A stretch of DNA of 64,000 nt from VBCG01 sp044226535 (GTDB lineage Bacteria; Pseudomonadota; Gammaproteobacteria; Burkholderiales; Casimicrobiaceae), in NCBI GenBank assembly GCA_044226535.1, contig JBGAGT010000005.1, positions 1 through 64,000 on the forward strand, read 5' to 3'. Below are positions 54,295-63,099 of this stretch, piece by piece. The position numbers were made by a program, and so were the translations under genes. A model generated the notes under the pieces. It was not told where the DNA came from and did not search any database. It saw nothing but the letters and a program-made list of their open reading frames with translations. Each line of letters begins with the position of its first letter. Within the stretch, counting starts at the first letter, position 1.

Positions 54295-55178
54295 CACCCC
54301 AAAGCCGCAGTGGCTCCGCGAAACGTGCTTGGCCAATCGCCGAGTTGCGAGCTTTCGACGAGCTCACATCATTTTCATCCCTTGGGAAGGCAGAGACGGG
54401 CACCGATCCTCTTGCTCCTATCGATTGGACGAAGCTGGTTTCCGTTCAACCGATCGGACTTGGGCGGGGACTTCTTGGCGCACCTGAAATCCAGGGAAGT
54501 TTCGCATCGGAGGTAAGCGCATCCTCCTCTCAAGCGCTAGCCGAGCGATTGAGTGCGCTCAAGACCGCAGTAGAAGGCAATCCGATGTACAAGCGCCTCA
54601 TGGCCAACCCAAACGTGGTCGGAGCGCTGAACGCGTTTCGCGACAGGCGTAGCGCAGAATCTCGGCGCAGCTTGATCAGGCCATGCGATGACTATCGCTT
54701 GCTGAACATCATTGCGCACATCGTTGTGGGCTTTCATCACAACCCCAATGCCGTACCTGGCTCTGCAACCCTGCCCACTCGTGAGGCTGCGTTAAAGGCC
54801 GCGAAGTCACTCATAGTTGCCATGAACGCCGGTGTCCAGCTACTCGACGCACACGCCAATCGCGTCCTCGAGGGCCTGCTGGAGATTCTGCGAGACGAAC
54901 TCGCGTCGGAAGTCGCGTCAGGGCAGCGCAAGGCCCGGGCTGATGGACGTGAGGCCGCCCGGATGTGGATCGACCACTTCATCGAGTCCATGCTGATCAC
55001 GTTCGGCGTGGTGTCCGCGATTACCGCCACCCACGTTGCCGCGCTCGTAGAGCCCGTTGAGCGGTCAACAGCCGAGCGGCGAATTGCGGCAGTCAAGGCC
55101 AAGCGGCGAGCTCGAGCGGCCGCCAAGATCGATTTGAACCAACTCCCATTACGCCGAGCTCCCAAACTCGGGGATTAG
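54291..55178 (+). CDS. Hypothetical element-encoded protein with one hydrophobic segment
   Basis: This 295-residue protein overlaps the previous stop by ATGA, so it is translationally coupled. The middle is helical (AERLSALKTAVEGNPMYKRL, AALKAAKSLIVAMNAGVQLL). One hydrophobic segment, MLITFGVVSAITATHVAALV near residue 245, could span the membrane. The C-terminus is basic (AAVKAKRRARAAAK). No family is recognised. With the preceding gene it forms a two-gene unit; a defence or lysogeny-conversion role is inference only. Confidence 0.7.
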   Translation: MTPQSRSGSAKRAWPIAELRAFDELTSFSSLGKAETGTDPLAPIDWTKLVSVQPIGLGRGLLGAPEIQGSFASEVSASSSQALAERLSALKTAVEGNPMYKRLMANPNVVGALNAFRDRRSAESRRSLIRPCDDYRLLNIIAHIVVGFHHNPNAVPGSATLPTREAALKAAKSLIVAMNAGVQLLDAHANRVLEGLLEILRDELASEVASGQRKARADGREAARMWIDHFIESMLITFGVVSAITATHVAALVEPVERSTAERRIAAVKAKRRARAAAKIDLNQLPLRRAPKLGD

Positions 55179-55188
55179 CTCCGACCCG

Positions 55189-55219
55189 CAGCTAAGTCCC
55201 ATTTTCGGCCACTTAGCTG
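55189..55219. promoter_or_regulatory. Inverted repeat before the excisionase-like gene
   Basis: CAGCTAAGT (55189-55197) and ACTTAGCTG (55211-55219) are perfect 9-bp arms around 13 nt. It lies 11 nt after the stop at 55178 and 80 nt before the next start. There is no T-run, so an operator is more likely than a terminator. Confidence 0.5.
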
Positions 55220-55300
55220 CCGTATTTCCTCGACGTTTGGGGTGATTTACTCGTCCATACCTGCTGCGCGCTGTGTGGCGCAGCCAACGAGAGGACGAGC

Positions 55301-55534
55301 ATGGAACCTACTGAAAGACATGACCGCACCCTGAGAGGGCCGAACGCCTCATGGCTTTCCCCCGCAGACGTCGCGGCGGAATGCGGCATTCCCGAAACCA
55401 CGCAAGCGGTATGGCGATGCACGAACCGCTACGGCTTTCGCAAGCTGGTGGTGAAGGTCGGAAACCGCGTCCGGTATCGGCGAGAGGAAGTGGAGCGCTG
55501 GCTCGAATCCCACCGCTTGGAGCCCGCCGAATGA
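55301..55534 (+). CDS. AlpA/excisionase-like helix-turn-helix protein
   Basis: This 77-residue protein has a MerR-like winged HTH of the AlpA/excisionase type: WLSPADVAAECGIPETTQAV, then RYGFRKLVVKVGNRVRYRRE and EEVERWLESHR. Such proteins assist integrase in excision or control element genes. GAGAGGACG precedes the ATG. The stop overlaps the next start by ATGA. Confidence 0.8.
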   Translation: MEPTERHDRTLRGPNASWLSPADVAAECGIPETTQAVWRCTNRYGFRKLVVKVGNRVRYRREEVERWLESHRLEPAE

Positions 55535-55776
55535 GGCCCCTGGACAAACGACGAGGCCCGCGCGACGGCGGGCCTCTGGGTGCTGCGCATGCTGAACGGC
55601 TGGGGAGCCAACAGGATAGCGCGATGGGTGGGGTGGCGCAACGCCCCTATGCGGTTCATGCCATTCGCAATGACGGTCGCCGCGTCGAGTTCGCGAAGTG
55701 CGCGAGCTATGACGACGCAATGAATGTCGTTGCCAAGCTCGTGCTCCACGGCCTGTCAGCCGAGGTGGCACGATGA
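55531..55776 (+). CDS. Small hypothetical element protein
   Basis: This 81-residue protein starts at the ATG that overlaps the previous stop. The C-terminal part (VHAIRNDGRRVEFAKCASYD, DAMNVVAKLVLHG) has a beta-beta-alpha feel. No family is recognised. It is coupled to the primase-like gene by ATGA. Confidence 0.6.
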   Translation: MRPLDKRRGPRDGGPLGAAHAERLGSQQDSAMGGVAQRPYAVHAIRNDGRRVEFAKCASYDDAMNVVAKLVLHGLSAEVAR

Positions 55777-56228
55777 CCGCCGCCGCTCTGCTGGAGCGCT
55801 TGGAGCGCGTCAAAGAGACTGGCCGCGGTCAATGGGCGGCCCGGTGTCCCGCACACGAAGATCGCAGTCCCAGCCTATCAATCCGCGAGCACGACGATGG
55901 CCGCGTCCTTCTTCACGACCATGGCGGCTGCCGTGTGGAGGACGTTCTTAGCGCGGTTGGGCTTAAGTTCAGCGACCTCTTTCCCGCCAAGCCCGTCGGT
56001 GACGTTCGCCGTGAGCGTGTTCCGTTTGATCCGCTTCAAGTTCTGCGGGCAGTCGCAGACGAGATGTGGGTCGTCGCCGTCATCATCAGCGGCATTGCCC
56101 GTGGGGAACCGCTCACGTCGGAGCGCGAGACGCGACTGTTGCTCGCCGGTCGTCGGTTGATCGACGCAGCGGATGCTGCGGTTCCGGCCAAGCCCAAGCG
56201 CCTCGCGATGGAGGTCGCCGATGCGTGA
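55773..56228 (+). CDS. Primase-type zinc-finger protein (CHC2-like)
   Basis: This 151-residue protein carries RGQWAARCPAHEDRSPSLSI and HDHGGCRVEDVLSAVGL, the Cys/His-rich DNA primase finger of phage and plasmid primases, with VLLHDHGGC as the second ligand pair. It has no catalytic TOPRIM domain, so it may act as the DNA-recognition part of a primase assembled with the helicase downstream. It overlaps the next gene by 8 nt. Confidence 0.78.
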   Translation: MTAAALLERLERVKETGRGQWAARCPAHEDRSPSLSIREHDDGRVLLHDHGGCRVEDVLSAVGLKFSDLFPAKPVGDVRRERVPFDPLQVLRAVADEMWVVAVIISGIARGEPLTSERETRLLLAGRRLIDAADAAVPAKPKRLAMEVADA

Positions 56229-57384
56229 CGAGGCGAATGTCCTGGACAAGCTCGCCGATGCTTTGGCAGGCCCGCAAGTCCGGCTGATACGCGGCGACAT
56301 GATCGTCTCTGAGCCCATCGCGTGGCTGTGGAACGGATTCCTCGCGGGTGGGAAGCTGCACATCCTGGCCGGCGCTCCTGGCACCGGGAAGACGACGCTC
56401 GCGCTCGGCTTGGCTGCGGCGCTCACTCGCGGTGGCCGCTGGCCAGATGGTTCGCGCGCGCCAGTCGGCGACGTACTGATCTGGTCCGGAGAGGATGCCC
56501 CCAACGACACCCTCGCCCCTCGTCTACGGGTGGCCGGCGCGGACATGACGCGGGTGCACTTCGTCGGCAACGTCGTCCAAGCCGATGAACCAGTGCCGTT
56601 CGATCCTGCGTCTCACTTCCCGGCGCTGACCCACGCCGCCTCAAAGCTCCCAGAGCTGCGGCTGATGATCGTCGATCCGGTCGTCTCCGCCGTGTCCGGG
56701 GACAGCCATCACAACGCGGAGGTACGTCGCGGCCTGCAGCCGCTGGTGACGTTCGCGGAACAGTGTGGGGCCGCTCTCCTGGGCATCAGTCACTTCACCA
56801 AGGGCACCCAAGGCCGGGAACCACTGGAGCGCGTCACGGGCTCGCTGGGGTTCGCTGCGGTGGCACGGATCGTCCTCGGGACAGCAAAGGTCGCAGACGA
56901 GGAAGGTGGCGGCCGTGTTCTGGTACGCCTCAAGTCGAACATCGGTCCCGACGGCGGGGGCTTTCGGTACGACCTCGAGCAATCGGCCCTGGCTGACCAG
57001 CCCGACCTCATCGCGTCGCGCATCCACTGGGGTGACCCCGTCGAGGGTGCGGCTCGGGAGATCCTCGCGACCGCCGAGAAGTACGACGATGAGGCTGGCG
57101 GAGAGAGCCCCAAGGACTTCCTGCGCTACACCCTCGAACTCGGCCCCAAGCCGGCCAAGGAGATATTCCAGGACGCGGAGGCACATGGGTTCAGCCGGAG
57201 CCAAATGCAACGTGCCAGGGCAGCAATCGGCGCCAAGATCGACAAGCAAGGCATGCGCGGAGGCTGGGAGTGGAGCCTCCCGAAGATGACGGTAGCCCCC
57301 GAAGATAACGAAGAACACGGCCACAAGAGTGTGCAATCTTCGTCACCTTCGGCGTCATCTTCGGCTCCAACGGAGGATTTCTGA
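56221..57384 (+). CDS. RepA-like replicative helicase (RecA-fold NTPase)
   Basis: This 387-residue protein has Walker A GAPGTGKTTLALG at about residue 50, a Walker B strand LRLMIVDPVVSAVSG near 145, and later SHFTKGTQGREPLERVTGS, matching the AAA_25/RepA hexameric helicase family. The C-terminal third contains EIFQDAEAHGFSRSQMQRAR, a winged-HTH-like region. The start at 56221 (MRDEAN) was taken because it lies within the end of the primase-like gene with an 8-nt overlap, typical of coupling. Together the two genes would drive element replication. Confidence 0.88.
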   Translation: MRDEANVLDKLADALAGPQVRLIRGDMIVSEPIAWLWNGFLAGGKLHILAGAPGTGKTTLALGLAAALTRGGRWPDGSRAPVGDVLIWSGEDAPNDTLAPRLRVAGADMTRVHFVGNVVQADEPVPFDPASHFPALTHAASKLPELRLMIVDPVVSAVSGDSHHNAEVRRGLQPLVTFAEQCGAALLGISHFTKGTQGREPLERVTGSLGFAAVARIVLGTAKVADEEGGGRVLVRLKSNIGPDGGGFRYDLEQSALADQPDLIASRIHWGDPVEGAAREILATAEKYDDEAGGESPKDFLRYTLELGPKPAKEIFQDAEAHGFSRSQMQRARAAIGAKIDKQGMRGGWEWSLPKMTVAPEDNEEHGHKSVQSSSPSASSSAPTEDF

Positions 57385-57899
57385 TGGGCGCCCTGCTCAC
57401 GGAATTCGCCGAGTTGGGGGTCCGATTCCAACGTCTCCCTGACGGCAACCTGCGGGCGCTCAGGTCCCTAACGGACGATCTGCGGACCCTGATTCGGGAC
57501 GCTAAGCTCGAACTGTTGCGCGAGCTGGCGGCCAACGACGAGCCCCGGTACTGGTGGCGCGTCGAGGGCTATGACTGCGGCCAAGGTCCGATTGGGTTCG
57601 ACTTCTGCTCGCTGCCCGAGCTGACCCGCGCGGAGGTCGAGCGGCGCTACCCGGGTGCCACGGCCTTGGAACCAGGCCCGTCCGACAACCGCCGCACCTG
57701 CCGACAATGCCGGCGCCTCTCCGACCGCGGCCAATGCCGGGCTTCTGACGCTGGCATCCGGCTCGTAGGCTGCGGACCCCTCCACTCCCCGGCTGCAGAC
57801 GTGCCTCGGCGCTGTGAGGGCTATTTGCCGCGCCCCGACGACGCGGATGAACGCCCCGGCATCGAGCGATGGCCCGCCTTGGTCAAGGAGTCGCCATGA
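57384..57899 (+). CDS. TubC-like N-terminus plus Cys-rich zinc-ribbon protein
   Basis: This 171-residue protein starts LLTEFAELGVRFQRLPDGNL, then LTDDLRTLIRDAKLELLREL, a pattern like the TubC_N docking domain. A Cys-rich ribbon follows (CRQCRRLSDRGQC then CGPL, CEGYL). It overlaps the helicase stop (TGATG). It probably interacts with the replication proteins or DNA; this is inference. Its stop overlaps the next ATG. Confidence 0.65.
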   Translation: MGALLTEFAELGVRFQRLPDGNLRALRSLTDDLRTLIRDAKLELLRELAANDEPRYWWRVEGYDCGQGPIGFDFCSLPELTRAEVERRYPGATALEPGPSDNRRTCRQCRRLSDRGQCRASDAGIRLVGCGPLHSPAADVPRRCEGYLPRPDDADERPGIERWPALVKESP

Positions 57900-58213
57900 C
57901 GCTCGCGTCGGGTCCGCTGGATTGCCACTTCCCGGGCAGCACTGATACGGAACACGTCATGGCGGACGGGGTTGTTGCTCTCACGCAGTTCTTCGTCGGG
58001 TCCGTCCAGGCCGATGGCGATGACGACATGCTGAGAGTCTTGTCGCCGCTCCGATACACGTTCCGGGAAGCGCTCGAAGACCAAGCGCAACTCGATCCGG
58101 AAGGCGGCCATACGGCCGTGCTGTGGGTTCGCCGGACGTTCAGCCCTGCGTCCTTCGATCTTCTCGAAAGTCATCGGAAGCGGGCTAAGCAAGCCCGGGA
58201 GGAGGCGCAGTGA
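57896..58213 (+). CDS. Small hypothetical element protein
   Basis: This 105-residue protein is coupled to its neighbours by ATGA overlaps on both sides. It is soluble and acidic, with a C-terminal charged helix (SFDLLESHRKRAKQAREEAQ). No family is recognised. Confidence 0.6.
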   Translation: MTLASGPLDCHFPGSTDTEHVMADGVVALTQFFVGSVQADGDDDMLRVLSPLRYTFREALEDQAQLDPEGGHTAVLWVRRTFSPASFDLLESHRKRAKQAREEAQ

Positions 58214-58824
58214 AGCCATTCAGCCTTCCCCAGCCTTGGTACTTCACGCCCGCTGAGCTTGCGGTGGACTGGAAGGTCGATCCCGCCCGGGTGTACTACT
58301 ACATGGACGCGGGCCAGATCATTCCGGCGGTTGCGCTCGCTCGCTGCCGCTGGCCATATTCCCTGCCCTGCAACACGCCCGTGGTTGTGGCGATGCTGGA
58401 TGGCTTTGCGCATCTCCAATGGAGCGCGGCGGTTGACCCCGAGACCGCACTCACTGGCGAGCTACGCTGCTTTCAGCCTGACGGCGCCGGTGGTTTCCGC
58501 TCCTTCGTCCAGGTGCTCGCAGAACCTCTTCCCATCCGCCGCAGCGACCTCGTCGTGAGCCTCGACCAACGCGACGAGATCGAAGGCTGCGGGAGGCGGC
58601 AGAAGACTAATCCCGTGGAGCGCAGGACGCTGCTCACCATCATCGGGATCATGGCGCGATGCGGCTACGCCACCGACATGAGCAAGCCATATGCGCTGGC
58701 AGAAATAGTTCGTAAGGATGGGCAACTGCTGGGCATCGACATCAGCCACGAGACACTGGGGCAGAAGCTAGCCGAGGCCCGGGACCTGCTCACCGCCAAC
58801 GTTGAAGCGGCGCCGCAACTTTGA
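58210..58824 (+). CDS. Hypothetical element protein
   Basis: This 204-residue protein starts with GTG at 58210, overlapping the previous stop; GGAGG lies about 4 nt upstream. N-terminal YFTPAELAVDWKVDPARVYY is HTH-like, the middle is unassigned, and the C-terminus (TLLTIIGIMARCGYATDMSK, LGQKLAEARDLL) is helical. The pattern is reminiscent of phage regulatory proteins, but I cannot assign it. Confidence 0.6.
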   Translation: MKPFSLPQPWYFTPAELAVDWKVDPARVYYYMDAGQIIPAVALARCRWPYSLPCNTPVVVAMLDGFAHLQWSAAVDPETALTGELRCFQPDGAGGFRSFVQVLAEPLPIRRSDLVVSLDQRDEIEGCGRRQKTNPVERRTLLTIIGIMARCGYATDMSKPYALAEIVRKDGQLLGIDISHETLGQKLAEARDLLTANVEAAPQL

Positions 58825-58857
58825 AGACGCATTCCGTCATGCCGCGTTTAATGGGTC

Positions 58858-60165
58858 ATGGCCGATTTCGACTTCTCTCAGCTTCAGGGCTTGCTCTCGC
58901 AGTTCCAGCCGAGTGAGCAGGACAAGCGCGACGCGCTGACGCAAGGACTCGCCGCAGCCGGCTTCGGCATTCTCGGTGCTCGAGGCGGCAATGCCCTGCA
59001 AAACATCGCGCAAGGCGGATTCCAAGGGCTGCTCGGTTACAACGGTGCGCTTCATCAGGCGAGCGATGCCAAGCGCAACCAGCTTCGCGATGCCATGGAC
59101 GCCATGCAGGTCCAGCAGGCGTTTCAGGGCTACCAAGACGCCAATGCAGCACGCGACGTCCTGAAGAGCTACCAGCCCCCGTCCCCCTTGCCGAGCATGG
59201 CGCCCACGCTGCAAAACGCGACTGCGCTCGCAAGCACGCAACCGCAAAGCGCCTATCAACGCCTGTCGGACATTGCTAACCAACTCGATGCCAAGGGTCT
59301 CGGCAAGATGGCGGCTGACTACCGTAAGCAGGCATTGGAGTACGCGCCCAAGTACAGCGGCACCAAGACCGTGATGCAGAACGGCAAGCCGACGCTGATG
59401 CAGGAATACTCCAACCAAGCGCCGTCTGCCGTTCAGGGATTCGAGCCTACGCCTGATACGCAATTCGTCGATCTTGGCGGTCGCCTCGTGGCTGTCGACA
59501 AGAACCAAGTTGCGCCGGGGACCGACTTCTCGAAGTCAATGACGCCCGGGGAGACGGCGAGCAATCAACTCGGTTGGGCGAATTACGGTCTGTCGAAGCA
59601 GCGTGAGGCACGAGAGTCCGCGAACGCCCCCGGGGCGAAGCCTCAATGGGACAGCGCATCTGGACAATTTGTGTTTCCGCCGACGCCGGAAAACCCGATG
59701 GGTCGCGCCATCTCGCCCGACGGCTTCACCAAGACCAAGCCGCTCACCGAGTCCGAGGGAAACGCCACAGGCTTCGGCATGCGCATGGTCGCGGCCAACT
59801 CCATCATCAACGACCTCGAGGACTCTGGCTTCGACCTAACGAACCCGCTAAATCTCCTAGCGAATACCCGAATCACCAACTACTCAGCAAAGCCCGAGGC
59901 CAGGAAGGTTCAGCAGGCGAAGCTCAACTTCATGACTGCGGCGCTGCGCAAGGAATCAGGCGCGGCGATCTCCAAGTCGGAGTTCGACACGTTCGACCGG
60001 CAGTACTTCCCGCAGCCTGGTGACGATGCGCAGACCGCCGCACAGAAGCGCCAAGCACGGTCGTTGGCAATTCAGGCGCTCTCGGCCCAAGCCGGCCCGG
60101 GCGCGCGTCAGATCGGGCAAGCCCCGGCGAGTGGAACCGGTTGGTCAATCAAGCAGGTGCATTGA
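58858..60165 (+). CDS. Podovirus-type DNA-ejection/internal virion protein (first)
   Basis: This 435-residue protein has repeated Gln/Ala-rich helices and a C-terminal LNFMTAALRKESGAAISKSE then FDTFDRQYFPQPGDD, a motif I recognise from large phage internal virion/ejection proteins of podovirus-like prophages. It is followed directly (TGATG overlap) by a second ejection-type protein. It likely belongs to the DNA-delivery machinery of the virion. Confidence 0.7.
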   Translation: MADFDFSQLQGLLSQFQPSEQDKRDALTQGLAAAGFGILGARGGNALQNIAQGGFQGLLGYNGALHQASDAKRNQLRDAMDAMQVQQAFQGYQDANAARDVLKSYQPPSPLPSMAPTLQNATALASTQPQSAYQRLSDIANQLDAKGLGKMAADYRKQALEYAPKYSGTKTVMQNGKPTLMQEYSNQAPSAVQGFEPTPDTQFVDLGGRLVAVDKNQVAPGTDFSKSMTPGETASNQLGWANYGLSKQREARESANAPGAKPQWDSASGQFVFPPTPENPMGRAISPDGFTKTKPLTESEGNATGFGMRMVAANSIINDLEDSGFDLTNPLNLLANTRITNYSAKPEARKVQQAKLNFMTAALRKESGAAISKSEFDTFDRQYFPQPGDDAQTAAQKRQARSLAIQALSAQAGPGARQIGQAPASGTGWSIKQVH

Positions 60166-61850
60166 TGCCGTCCTTCGAGATCACGTCTCCTGACGGTCGG
60201 CGGTTCCAGATCAACGCCCCGGAGGGCGCATCACAGGATGACGTGCTGGCCTACGCGCAATCGAACATGCCGGCGGCATCTCACGCGCCCACGTTTGACC
60301 CGACCGAAGGGATGTCCGGTCTAGACCGTGCGATGGCGGGCGTCGGTAAGGCCGTAGCGGACACGGGTCGTGGCCTTCGCCAGCTCGCGTCCTATGTTGG
60401 TATCGGCGATCCCAACGCCGTTCAGCGAGAGATCGACGAAGCCAAGCGGCTCGACGCGCCCCTGATGAACACTGGAGCGGGTGTGGCCGGCAACATCGGC
60501 GGCCAGATCGCCACCACCCTCCTTCCCGGCGGAGCCTTGGCACGAGCAGGAAAGGCTGCCGCCGCCCTTCCTGGACTCGCGCGTGCGGGTCAGGCTATCG
60601 AGGGAGCAGGACAAGCCCTGACGCTTCCCAAGACCGCAGGACAGGCCGGCATGGCGGGTGGGGTTTTCGGTGGGATGCAGCCGGTGTCGAGCGATGACAG
60701 CCGGCTCGGGAATATGGCGTTTGGCGCTGCGGGCGGGGCGCTAGGGAATGCCCTCCCGCGCGCTGTCGGTCGAGCGCTCAATCCGCAGATCTCGGATGAC
60801 GTCCGCACACTCATGGCGGCTGGCGTCACACCGACGCCCGGCCAGATCATGGGTGGGGCGACTCAACGTATCGAGGACGGCCTCACCAGTCTTCCGATCC
60901 TCGGCGACGCGATCAAGGGTGCTCGTAATCGAGCCTTGGGTCAGTTCAACCAAGCTGCGTACAACCGTGCGCTGGGTCCGCTTGGACAGAAGGTGCCGGA
61001 GGGCGTGATCGGCAATGAGGCGGTCGAGCACGTTAGCGAAACGCTCTCAAAGGCATACGACGACCTCCTTCCCAAGCTCAACGTTCAGGTGGACGGCCAG
61101 TTCGGCCAAGACCTCGGTCAGCTTCGCCAGGCCGCGCAGAACCTGCCCGACAACTATCGCGATCGCTACGGCGCGTTGCTCCAGCGGCTGGTGCTGAACA
61201 AGTTCGACGACGCTGGGGCAATGACCGGAAAGACGATGAAGCAGGTCGAGTCTCAGCTCGGATCGTTCGCACGTCAGTACGCGAAGTCCGGAGACCCGGA
61301 ACAGAGGATGTTCGGCCAGACCCTGCAACAGACGCAGGCAGCCCTTCGCGACCTCGCCCACCGCAGCAATCCCGAGTACGCCGAGATTCTTGGGGACATC
61401 AACCAAGGCTGGGCGAACCTCGTTCGGATCAACCATGCCGCGGCGTCCACTGGCGCGCCCAACGGTGTATTCACCGCGGCGCAGCTTCGGTCGGCGGCGA
61501 AGGCCAACGACTCGAGCCTGCGGAAGTCGAGCTTCGCGAAGGGCAATGCGCTGATGCAGGACCTCGCCGACGCCGGTGCCAACGTCTTGGGGTCGAAAGT
61601 GCCGGACTCGGGCACTCCGTATCGGCTCTGGACCAACCTCGGCGCTGCCGGCGGCCTGGGCTACTTCAGCCCCACTGCTCTAGCGACTGGCCTCGCGGCC
61701 AGCGGGCTCTACACCCAACCGATGCAGAAGATCGTCGCCTCCGCCATGACGAAGCGACCGGAGAGTTTCGGGCTATCGGGCGACCTCGCAGCGAAGGGTT
61801 CACCGCTGCTGGGCGTGCCTGGCGCGATCGGCCTCTTAAACCTCAAGTAG
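60165..61850 (+). CDS. Phage DNA-ejection-type protein (second)
   Basis: This 561-residue protein begins PSFEITSPDGRRFQINAPEG, an N-terminal tag found on phage virion proteins. A Gly/Ala-rich membrane-like stretch follows (GAGVAGNIGGQIATTLLPGG), then long helices (LSKAYDDLLPKLNVQVDG, QLGSFARQYAKSGDPEQRMF) and a hydrophobic C-terminus. It is coupled to the previous gene by overlap. It probably forms part of the trans-envelope DNA conduit. Confidence 0.7.
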   Translation: MPSFEITSPDGRRFQINAPEGASQDDVLAYAQSNMPAASHAPTFDPTEGMSGLDRAMAGVGKAVADTGRGLRQLASYVGIGDPNAVQREIDEAKRLDAPLMNTGAGVAGNIGGQIATTLLPGGALARAGKAAAALPGLARAGQAIEGAGQALTLPKTAGQAGMAGGVFGGMQPVSSDDSRLGNMAFGAAGGALGNALPRAVGRALNPQISDDVRTLMAAGVTPTPGQIMGGATQRIEDGLTSLPILGDAIKGARNRALGQFNQAAYNRALGPLGQKVPEGVIGNEAVEHVSETLSKAYDDLLPKLNVQVDGQFGQDLGQLRQAAQNLPDNYRDRYGALLQRLVLNKFDDAGAMTGKTMKQVESQLGSFARQYAKSGDPEQRMFGQTLQQTQAALRDLAHRSNPEYAEILGDINQGWANLVRINHAAASTGAPNGVFTAAQLRSAAKANDSSLRKSSFAKGNALMQDLADAGANVLGSKVPDSGTPYRLWTNLGAAGGLGYFSPTALATGLAASGLYTQPMQKIVASAMTKRPESFGLSGDLAAKGSPLLGVPGAIGLLNLK

Positions 61851-61976
61851 GAGAAGGCGCTTGAGACGACCTTCGGGCATGAATCGCTTCACCGCGAACC
61901 GGACAGGAAGAAGGGCGCAGGCCAGCACCACGAAGAGGGCCAACGGGCGCAGCAGCATGGCAATGGCGGTCTCCAT
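61836..61976 (-). CDS. Small single-helix membrane protein (46 residues)
   Basis: Minus-strand reading frame starting METAIAMLLRPLALFVVLAC, then LPVRFAVKRFMPEGRLKRLL. GAGG lies 4 nt upstream of the ATG. One hydrophobic helix is followed by a basic tail. It fills most of the 174-nt gap between the second ejection gene and the next plus-strand gene and overlaps the former's 3' end by 15 nt. Small phage membrane proteins with this build exist. Not fully certain. Confidence 0.5.
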   Translation of the reverse strand: METAIAMLLRPLALFVVLACALLPVRFAVKRFMPEGRLKRLLLLEV

Positions 61977-62024
61977 TGAACCTCAATCATCGCGCTGCGG
62001 ACAGTCCTGCGCAAGGAGTGACAA

Positions 62025-62342
62025 GTGATCGATGCCTCTTGCTGGGGCGCGGCTGAAGTCGAGCGGGCGCTGACGGATGGCTCCGTGTTGCTGCCGATGT
62101 TCTACGTGGCGGGAGTCGTGACGGACGTCAACGGTGACGAGTACGTCGCGCCATTCAGCCCACTCATGCACTCCGCAAAGGAAGCGCTTGTGTTGGCCGA
62201 AGAGCTTAACAAGACGCATGACGACCGCTTGGAAGTGCTCCACGTCCCGCGGCGGGCTCGCCCCAGTATTGAACGTGAGGCGGAGTGGCTGGAAAAGCAT
62301 CGATTGCTGGCCGCCGAAGCGCGTGCCCGCAATTCGCAGTGA
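62025..62342 (+). CDS. Small hypothetical phage protein
   Basis: This 105-residue protein starts with GTG at 62025 and has AAGGAG 6 nt upstream. It is soluble; the C-terminal half is helical and charged (REAEWLEKHRLLAAEARARN). No family is recognised. Confidence 0.65.
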   Translation: MIDASCWGAAEVERALTDGSVLLPMFYVAGVVTDVNGDEYVAPFSPLMHSAKEALVLAEELNKTHDDRLEVLHVPRRARPSIEREAEWLEKHRLLAAEARARNSQ

Positions 62343-62370
62343 ACGCAATACCTGAAGACGAGGTGTGAAG

Positions 62371-63054
62371 ATGGGTGGCTCTGCTGACTGGGTGAAGGAT
62401 CATAGAAAGGAACTGCTGACTGGCGCAGCGCTCACTGGACTTGGTGTCGCCACAGGGGGGCTCGGGTTCCTCGGAGCGGGCGCTGCGGGCGCCACTGGGC
62501 TGGGCGCCGCTGGGGCGGAAGCAGGTGCCGCCGCGGCTGGTGCCGGGACGGGCTTGGGCGCGGGCGCCGCGAGTTCAGCAATTCCCGCGATGGCTGGCAC
62601 TGGTGCGATGGACATGACGGGCGCCGCCGGAACGGGCCTGCTCTCGCAAGCTGCCGCTGCGCCGCCTGCAACAAGCGGGATCGGCTCGGCCATGCTCCAG
62701 AGTTTGGGTCACATGGGCCCTGAGCAGGCCAACATCCTCGCCGAGCAGAACGCGGCATTCGGCATGCAGACGCCTGGCGCGACCCTGCAAACGCTCTCGG
62801 CAGCCAATCCCACCATCAACGCCACCATGGGACAGCACGGGCTTCTGTCGAAGCTCGGTCCAGTGTTCAAGGGCATGGGCGCGGCCCAACAGGCCATGGG
62901 TGCGTTCGGCGGACCCCCGCAGATCCAGAACCTTCAGAAGCCTCCGAGCATGGGGCAGTACCCCCAGCAGAACGCGTCCCAGATCATGGCGCGCGCGGGG
63001 ATGATGTCGCCCGAGCAGTTGCAACGCCTCAAGCAGATGGGCTTGATCAGCTGA
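62371..63054 (+). CDS. Gly/Ala-rich virion-like protein
   Basis: This 227-residue protein begins MGGSADWVKDHRKELLTGAA, followed by a long Gly/Ala-rich, hydrophobic stretch (about 20-110), then QNAAFGMQTPGATLQTLSAA and a Gln/Met-rich C-terminus (SPEQLQRLKQMGLIS). GAGG 7 nt upstream favours ATG at 62371. This composition is common in phage ejection or minor virion proteins that insert in membranes (inference). Confidence 0.6.
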   Translation: MGGSADWVKDHRKELLTGAALTGLGVATGGLGFLGAGAAGATGLGAAGAEAGAAAAGAGTGLGAGAASSAIPAMAGTGAMDMTGAAGTGLLSQAAAAPPATSGIGSAMLQSLGHMGPEQANILAEQNAAFGMQTPGATLQTLSAANPTINATMGQHGLLSKLGPVFKGMGAAQQAMGAFGGPPQIQNLQKPPSMGQYPQQNASQIMARAGMMSPEQLQRLKQMGLIS

Positions 63055-63099
63055 CGCTGGAAAGCGCCGGATTCAGTACCGACAAAACCGCCAAAACTG

